Source of the DNA: an uncultured Mycoplasmatota bacterium | Lineage (GTDB): Bacteria > Bacillota_I > Bacilli_A > RF39 > UBA660 | Length of the DNA stretch: 34,938 nucleotides | NCBI GenBank assembly: GCA_946530475.1 | Contig: CAMNAC010000005.1 | Span: 1-34,938 of the forward strand | Reading direction: 5' to 3' | Part shown: positions 30,465 to 34,938 of the stretch, in pieces | How the letters are laid out: each line of letters begins with the position of its first letter | Numbering within the stretch: position 1 is the stretch's first letter | Program-made: the position numbers and the translations under genes | The notes under the pieces: model-generated | What the model saw: the letters and a program-made list of their open reading frames with translations, nothing else | Database searches by the model: none | What the model was told of the DNA's origin: nothing

Positions 30465-30525
30465 GATTAAAGTGACAAAATATTTAACATAATAGGCATA
30501 GAATGATTATGAAAGGATGATTTCT

Positions 30526-32844
30526 ATGTTTAGCAATTTTACAGAAGAAACCCAAAAAATATTAAATCAAGCAAAACAGGAAATGAAGGCATTGAGGCAT
30601 CCCTATGTCGGAAGTGAGCATCTATTACTTTCCATTCTAAAAGAAGAAAATCCAATAAGTGAAAAGTTAAAAGAATACGGACTAACTTATGATAGCTTTA
30701 GAGAAGAACTTATTGAAATAGTGGGAATAGGGAAAGAAGAAAGCGCTTGGTTTTTATTTACGCCTTTATTAAAAAGAGTCATTGAAAATGCCATTTTAGA
30801 TAGTAAAGAAAATAATAAAGGAGAAGTGACAGTTGAACATTTATTTTCTGCCTTATTAGAAGAAGGAGAAGGTGTCGCGATAAGGATATTACTCAGTATG
30901 AATATTGATGTAGATGAGTTGTACGGAGAATTTTCTTATCATTTAATAGATAGTAATCGATACAGAAACAAGCGAAAACTTCTCATTGATGAATTAGGAA
31001 TTGATCTTACAAAAAAAGCCATGAATGGAGAGTTGGATCCTGTTATTGGAAGGGAAGAAGAAGTAAAACGGGTATTAGAAATTTTAAGTAGAAGAACAAA
31101 GAATAATCCAATTTTAATTGGAGAAGCAGGCGTTGGAAAAACTGCAATCGTAGAAGAACTGGCACGTATGATATCAAATGGGGAAGTTCCGATGCCTTTA
31201 AGGAATAAAAGAATTATTTCTCTTGATATGGCAACTACTGTTGCGGGAACAAAATATAGAGGCGAATTTGAAGAAAGAATGCAGAAAATATTAAAAGAAA
31301 TAGAAGAAAACGAGGATATTATCTTATTTATTGATGAAATTCATACTTTAGTAGGAGCTGGAGGAGCAGAAGGAGCAATTGATGCATCAAATATTTTTAA
31401 ACCAGCTCTTTCTCGTGGAAAATTAAGATTGATAGGGGCGACTACTACGGAAGAGTATAAAAAATTTATTGAATCAGATCGTGCGTTAGAACGTCGATTT
31501 CAAAAAGTGGTAATCGAACCTCCTACTAAGCAAGTTTTAAAAAAAATCTTAATGAAATTAAAAAGTATTTATGAAAAATACCATGGGGTCGAATTACCAG
31601 AAGAATTAATTGATTTGATTATGGAATTGTCTAGTAAATATATTTATGATAGAAATGAACCAGATCGCTCAATTGATTTATTAGACGAAGTATGTGCAAG
31701 TGTAAGTTTAGAAGAAACAAAAGAATTAAAAGAGTACCGTAAATTAAATCGATTACTAAAAGAAAAAATGAAAGAAAAAAACAAAGCTTTAATAAATCAA
31801 GATTTTGAACAAGCAAAAAAAGAAAAGGAAAAAGAAAACGAAATTTTAAATCATATGAATGAATTAGAATTAAGTTTTTATAAAAAAGAGAAAAAGAAAG
31901 TTACGAAAGAAGATTTGGCACATTTAATACATTTTAAAACAGGAATTCCTGTATATGAAATATTGGGAGAAAACCAAGAAATGATTCATTCTATGAAAGA
32001 GTTTTTAAAAGAGAACATCATCGGTCAGGAAAAGGTTATTTCCTCTCTTATTAAGACAGCTCAAAAAATAAAACTAGGATTATCTGAAAAAAGATGCTTT
32101 TCCTATTTGTTTTGTGGACCTTCTGGGGTGGGAAAAACAGAACTTGCAATTTTATTTGGAGAACAATTAGTAGGAAAAGAAAATGTAATTCGGTTAGATA
32201 TGAGTGAATATAGAGAACCTCATACCATTTCTAAAATAGTGGGAGCACCTCCTGGTTATGTAGGATACAGTGATCATCATCATGTCCTTGAAGAAGTCAG
32301 AAATAAACCGTATTCTGTTATTATATTAGATGAAATCGAAAAAGCACATAAAGATGTATTAAACCTTTTTTTACAAGTGTTAGAAACTGGTTTTATGAAA
32401 GATTCTAGCGGAAGAAAAATATCATTTGAACATTCTATTATTCTTATGACATCAAATATAGGATATTTTGAAAACCATATGGGATATCAAAAGAAACAGG
32501 AAAAACAAATCGAACATAGCTTAAAAGATTATTTTAGTATTCCTTTTCTAAATAGATTGGATTCTATTTTCTATTTTCAGAAATTAACGGAAAAAGAGAT
32601 TAGAAAAATATTAGAATTAAAGATAAATGATTTTAAAAAGCAATATGAAAAGAAAGGAATTCAAATAAGAATATCTAAGAATGCAATATCGGAATTAATT
32701 TCCTTTTCTGAATATGAAGTCTTTGGGGCAAGAAAACTAGACAAACTGATAAAAGAGTATTATGAAAATGTTGTAATAGAAGCAATATTAAAAAATCAAA
32801 AACATGTTTTGATATCTTCTATTCAAACAGAAGTTTCCTCATAA
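30526..32844 (+). CDS. clpC: ClpC-like AAA+ unfoldase
   Basis: A 772-residue Hsp100 ATPase. The N domain (1-145) has two Clp repeats (VGSEHLLLSILKEEN; VTVEHLFSALLEEGEG). AAA1: GEAGVGKT (199-206), ILFIDEIHTL. A short M-domain-like coiled coil follows (KEKMKEKNKALINQDFEQAK). AAA2: GPSGVGKT (531-538), ILDEIEKAHKD, NRLDSIF. At the place of the ClpP-docking VGF loop the sequence reads M652-G-Y, a conservative variant, so ClpP binding is plausible but not certain. It unfolds proteins for ClpP degradation. ATG 30526 has AAAGGATG upstream; an ATG at 30517 lies inside that site. CtsR, McsA and McsB genes are absent here and no tandem CtsR site is visible. Confidence 0.88.
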   Translation: MFSNFTEETQKILNQAKQEMKALRHPYVGSEHLLLSILKEENPISEKLKEYGLTYDSFREELIEIVGIGKEESAWFLFTPLLKRVIENAILDSKENNKGEVTVEHLFSALLEEGEGVAIRILLSMNIDVDELYGEFSYHLIDSNRYRNKRKLLIDELGIDLTKKAMNGELDPVIGREEEVKRVLEILSRRTKNNPILIGEAGVGKTAIVEELARMISNGEVPMPLRNKRIISLDMATTVAGTKYRGEFEERMQKILKEIEENEDIILFIDEIHTLVGAGGAEGAIDASNIFKPALSRGKLRLIGATTTEEYKKFIESDRALERRFQKVVIEPPTKQVLKKILMKLKSIYEKYHGVELPEELIDLIMELSSKYIYDRNEPDRSIDLLDEVCASVSLEETKELKEYRKLNRLLKEKMKEKNKALINQDFEQAKKEKEKENEILNHMNELELSFYKKEKKKVTKEDLAHLIHFKTGIPVYEILGENQEMIHSMKEFLKENIIGQEKVISSLIKTAQKIKLGLSEKRCFSYLFCGPSGVGKTELAILFGEQLVGKENVIRLDMSEYREPHTISKIVGAPPGYVGYSDHHHVLEEVRNKPYSVIILDEIEKAHKDVLNLFLQVLETGFMKDSSGRKISFEHSIILMTSNIGYFENHMGYQKKQEKQIEHSLKDYFSIPFLNRLDSIFYFQKLTEKEIRKILELKINDFKKQYEKKGIQIRISKNAISELISFSEYEVFGARKLDKLIKEYYENVVIEAILKNQKHVLISSIQTEVSS

Positions 32845-32857
32845 GTACGTAAATATG

Positions 32858-32890
32858 AGTAAGAAATCTTACAAATTTCTTACTTTTTTT
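32858..32890 (+). terminator. Terminator of the clpC-like gene
   Basis: Stem AGTAAGAAAT/ATTTCTTACT (32858-32867 with 32875-32884), seven-base loop, T-run. Confidence 0.9.
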
Positions 32891-32910
32891 GGTTCAAAAA
32901 TCAAAATATG

Positions 32911-32919
32911 TGCTATAAT
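32911..32919 (+). promoter_or_regulatory. Extended -10 promoter of the 33028 operon
   Basis: TGC-TATAAT; a TTGGTT lies 19 bases upstream. This gives a leader of about 100 bases, long for this window. A second TATAAT at 32985-32990 could be an alternative. Confidence 0.5.
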
Positions 32920-33027
32920 AGGAAATAAGATGTGAAAATCATCACCACTAGTCATAATCCAAGATACATTTTTATTATTCAGTTTATAATAGAAAGGGTC
33001 TAAGTTTACTTAGAAGGTAACATAATT

Positions 33028-33567
33028 ATGATCGAACAGATTGAAGTTAGTCTACAAAATAACGAAAATTTAACCGATGATTTAAAAGGAGATCTATTTG
33101 AATTGATTTTGGTATTCCAAAAACAATTTCCAGATATTCGCCTTAAAAATTTAAATGAAAGATTAAAAACATTAAGAATTGAAAAAGCAAATCGATTTGT
33201 ACAACCAACTGTTTTAAAATATTTACCACAACAAAATGTGTTAAGCATCAATACGGTGGAACTTATGAAAGACCATGATGGAAAACATTTAATGATGTTT
33301 GCTCTTCTTCAAATGATTACCGCAAATGGCGTTAACACAGGTTTTGATGTAGATCATCAATTTGAAGCATTAAACAATGGATATACAGAACTTCTTGCAA
33401 ATCATTTAGTAGGAAATAGCAGTGAGCATCTCTATTATGCCAACGAATTCTTATATGCGAACATTATAGGAACGATTGTTGGAACAGAGAAAATGCAAGA
33501 AGCATATTTCTATAATAAGCCGACATCTATTATCAAATCTCTAGAGGAAGCGGGGGTAAATCTATAA
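33028..33567 (+). CDS. Unknown protein resembling a degenerate metallopeptidase
   Basis: A 179-residue soluble protein. The segment LNNGYTELLANHLVG (about 115-129) followed by YANEFLYANIIGTIVGTEKMQEAYF looks like the conserved [NL]-x-G-x-TE-xLa ... E ... IG-x-E block found downstream of HExxH in some gluzincin-like peptidases. In the expected position of HExxH this protein has KHLMMFALLQMI, so the zinc motif is missing. It may be a non-catalytic relative; I have no function for it. Start 33028 has GAAGGTAA upstream. The stop is one base before the next gene's ATG, so the two form an operon. Confidence 0.55.
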   Translation: MIEQIEVSLQNNENLTDDLKGDLFELILVFQKQFPDIRLKNLNERLKTLRIEKANRFVQPTVLKYLPQQNVLSINTVELMKDHDGKHLMMFALLQMITANGVNTGFDVDHQFEALNNGYTELLANHLVGNSSEHLYYANEFLYANIIGTIVGTEKMQEAYFYNKPTSIIKSLEEAGVNL

Positions 33568-33568
33568 T

Positions 33569-33844
33569 ATGGGGAAGTCTTTTAGTGAATTAAACAAAGA
33601 AATGAATGCATATTGTACAATGCCAACAAATGATCCTAGAGTGAAAGGGGCTATTGAACAAATGCAATTAGGAATATGTTCTGCTTTAGGAAGTGCTGAA
33701 TTAACTTCCAATCAAAAAGAAAGCATCACTTCTTATGTGTCATGCTTTGGATTAGAGTCTGGGGTTACTATGTCGCCTGAAGTGAATGCTGCGATGGAAA
33801 CAATCGGTCGTTCTATTCAAAATGATAATGTAAAAACATTATAG
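33569..33844 (+). CDS. Small unknown protein, second gene of the 33028 operon
   Basis: A 91-residue soluble protein with no recognised motif and two Cys (NAYCTM, LGICSA) plus a third (VSCFG). Predicted mostly helical. It starts one base after the preceding stop, with a G-rich stretch (CGGGGGT) upstream, and ends in an intrinsic terminator. Tight coupling suggests that it works with its neighbour. Confidence 0.6.
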   Translation: MGKSFSELNKEMNAYCTMPTNDPRVKGAIEQMQLGICSALGSAELTSNQKESITSYVSCFGLESGVTMSPEVNAAMETIGRSIQNDNVKTL

Positions 33845-33865
33845 GAAGGGAAACTTCCTTTTTTT
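33843..33865 (+). terminator. Terminator of the 33028 operon
   Basis: Stem AGGAAG/CTTCCT (33843-33848 with 33854-33859), loop GGAAA, T-run to 33865. The stop codon overlaps the stem. Confidence 0.85.
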
Positions 33866-33887
33866 ATGAAAAAGTTCTAAAAAAAAG

Positions 33888-33915
33888 TTGACAAACATAA
33901 AATAAATGGTATAAT
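33888..33915 (+). promoter_or_regulatory. Promoter of the infC-rpmI-rplT operon
   Basis: TTGACA (33888-33893), 16 bases, TGG-TATAAT (hexamer 33910-33915). Both hexamers are consensus and the -10 is extended. Predicted start about 33922. Confidence 0.93.
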
Positions 33916-33921
33916 CATTGT

Positions 33922-34051
33922 GTAATTGAAAAGGAAAGCAGTGTATCCACACTCACCTGATGACCATAGTCATGGGTATATGCCATTATTGATTGAATAT
34001 GGGATAATTGTGGATACGAGTGTATTCACTTTTTTATTGGAGGTGTCACAT
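33922..34051 (+). promoter_or_regulatory. L20-type autoregulatory leader with attenuator
   Basis: In Firmicutes the leader of infC-rpmI-rplT is bound by ribosomal protein L20, which promotes premature termination. Here GTGGATAC (34010-34017) can pair with upstream GTATCCAC (33943-33950), or with GTATTCAC (34022-34029) to form an eight-pair stem with a GAGT loop followed by six T, a terminator. The two pairings exclude each other, giving a clear antiterminator/terminator switch. That L20 is the ligand is inferred from the operon. An open TTG frame running through this leader into infC is not the real start. Confidence 0.85.
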
Positions 34052-34588
34052 ATCGCAAGTAAAGAGAGAGATTTGTTTATCAATGAACAAATACGTGCTA
34101 AAGAAGTAATGGTTATTGGACCAAATGGGGAGCAACTTGGAATTAAACCGTTAAAAGATGCTTTAACATTAGCTAGTTATGCAGGGTTTGATCTTGTATT
34201 AATTAGTCCAAATGCTACTCCACAAGTATGTAAAATTATGGACTATAATAAGTTCAAGTATGAAAACAAGAAGAAACAGAAAGAAAATATGAAACGCCAA
34301 AGAGAAAACAACTTAGATGTAAAAGAATATCGTTTTTCTGTAACAATCGATGTTCATGACTTTGATACAAGAGTTCGTAATGCGAAAAAATACTTGGAAA
34401 AAGGTCATAAAATCAAAGCTTCTGTAAAGTTCAAAGGAAGAGAAATGGCTCATACAGAACTTGGAAAAGACGTACTCGTTCGATTTGCGGAAGCATTAAG
34501 TGATGTTTCTATGATTGAACAAGCTCCAGCGATGGAAGGCGAGAGTCGTTTTATGAATATGTTGCTCGCACCGAAAAAAGAAAAATAG
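34052..34588 (+). CDS. infC: Translation initiation factor IF-3, start codon ATC
   Basis: A 178-residue IF-3. N-domain: ERDLFINEQIRAKEVMVIGP, then GFDLVLISPNATPQVCKIMD. Lys-rich linker (KYENKKKQKENMKRQRE). C-domain: KEYRFSVTIDVHDFDTRVRN and KFKGREMAHTELG. It binds the 30S subunit, checks the start codon and prevents subunit joining. The best start is the rare ATC at 34052, eight bases after GGAGG (34039-34043). In-frame GTG 34043 overlaps the Shine-Dalgarno site itself and TTG 34037 lies at or before it. infC genes of many bacteria use ATT, ATC or ATA so that IF-3 limits its own synthesis, which agrees. Confidence 0.95.
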   Translation: MASKERDLFINEQIRAKEVMVIGPNGEQLGIKPLKDALTLASYAGFDLVLISPNATPQVCKIMDYNKFKYENKKKQKENMKRQRENNLDVKEYRFSVTIDVHDFDTRVRNAKKYLEKGHKIKASVKFKGREMAHTELGKDVLVRFAEALSDVSMIEQAPAMEGESRFMNMLLAPKKEK

Positions 34589-34597
34589 GAGGAAATT

Positions 34598-34786
34598 ATG
34601 CCAAAATTAAAAACACACAAAGGTACTAAAAAAGTAGCCAAAGTTCGTCCAGGAGGAACTGTTAAAATTGGACATCCTGGTACAAGACACAATACAGGAA
34701 AGAAAAATGCTGCTTCAAATAGAGCAGGAAGAAAAGCATCTACAATGAGTAGTGCAGATATCAAAAGATTAAAAAACATAATGTAA
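34598..34786 (+). CDS. rpmI: 50S ribosomal protein L35
   Basis: A 62-residue highly basic protein: N-terminus [20 protein letters not shown], then [17 protein letters not shown] and a helix ending IKRLKNIM. Usual family length is 64 to 66. AGGAGG lies six bases before the ATG, and the gene begins ten bases after infC. Part of the 50S subunit. Confidence 0.96.
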   Translation: MPKLKTHKGTKKVAKVRPGGTVKIGHPGTRHNTGKKNAASNRAGRKASTMSSADIKRLKNIM

Positions 34787-34802
34787 TGAAGGAGGAAACA
34801 AA

Positions 34803-34938
34803 ATGGCAAGAGTAAAAGGTGGAACAATCCATCATGCAAGAAGAAAAAAGGTTTTAAAACAAGCCAAAGGATATTTTGGAAGTAAACATAGACTATATAA
34901 GACTGCAAATGAACAAGTAATGCATTCATTAAAATATG
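34803..34938 (+). CDS. rplT: 50S ribosomal protein L20, 3' end outside the window
   Basis: The first 45 codons are present: [20 protein letters not shown], then [20 protein letters not shown]. This basic N-terminal extension binds 23S rRNA early in 50S assembly. GGAGG lies six bases upstream. L20 is also the probable repressor of this operon through the leader at 33922-34051. Confidence 0.96.
   Translation, partial: MARVKGGTIHHARRKKVLKQAKGYFGSKHRLYKTANEQVMHSLKY

Noticed and set aside
30465-30525. CtsR operator in front of the clpC-like gene
   Set aside because: Only one loose half-site (GTGACAAAA) is seen; the tandem heptad repeat of CtsR boxes is absent.
33926-34051. N-terminal extension of infC from a TTG at 33926
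   Set aside because: The stretch is the L20-type leader with its terminator hairpin; GGAGG at 34039-34043 points to ATC at 34052.

Overview
The window is strongly AT-rich, densely coded DNA from a low-GC Gram-positive bacterium (Bacillota, Bacilli/Erysipelotrichia-like side). Evidence for this is: Shine-Dalgarno sites of the GGAGG/AGGTGAT type; a T-box leader in front of asnS; a Firmicutes-style L20 leader in front of infC-rpmI-rplT; a B. subtilis-like dacB-spmA-spmB-rluB order; a ydjG-ydjH-ydjI order; and a GerA-family germination protein. TGA is used as a stop (for example at 7710 and 28376), so this is not a Mycoplasma-type code. The sporulation genes suggest an endospore former or a lineage that was one recently. 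I see no prophage, insertion sequence, CRISPR array or resistance gene. It reads as chromosomal core with some lineage-specific genes.

Layout. 1-4900: the end of a beta-helix carbohydrate-binding protein, a UvrD/helicase-IV-like helicase with zinc ribbons, a small unknown protein, and a DUF308-like membrane protein fused to a putative permuted papain-like domain. 4900-7650: 13 tRNA genes in four transcription units (Leu-Ser-fMet-Asp-Phe; Arg-Pro; Ala; and on the minus strand Val-Thr-Tyr-Gln-Lys), a methyltransferase, and a 517-base stretch without a protein gene (6541-7057) that appears to encode a structured non-coding RNA with its own strong promoter, a two-state attenuator and a terminator. 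7700-11000: S1-domain protein, NifU-type Fe-S scaffold, a possible spore-coat-like protein, a UPF0736-like protein and unknowns. 11000-15500: T-box-controlled asnS, a lipoprotein, and the ferrous iron transporter feoAB. 15500-18720: the ydjGHI-like membrane-stress set. 18800-21760: dacB-spmA-spmB, then rluB. 21800-26100: membrane phosphoesterase, ferredoxin plus a Tim44-like protein, a tail-anchored unknown and GerA. 26190-29430: rlmD-alkD-DUF1294-mutY (RNA modification and DNA repair). 29480-33850: a bitopic unknown, a ClpC-like ATPase, and an unknown two-gene operon. 33890-end: the translation operon infC-rpmI-rplT (rplT cut by the window edge).

Two themes stand out. First, at many genes the -10 element is followed by exactly about six bases and then the Shine-Dalgarno site, so mRNAs seem to begin at or within a few bases of the ribosome-binding site. 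One methyltransferase gene looks completely leaderless. Second, several genes carry -10 elements resembling sporulation sigma factors (CATATTA at gerA and a lipoprotein gene; CATATATT at dacB; CATAAAAT at the possible coat gene), which fits the gene content. The best candidate for something undescribed is the RNA locus at 6579-6972. Product names rest on motif recognition by eye; no database search was possible.
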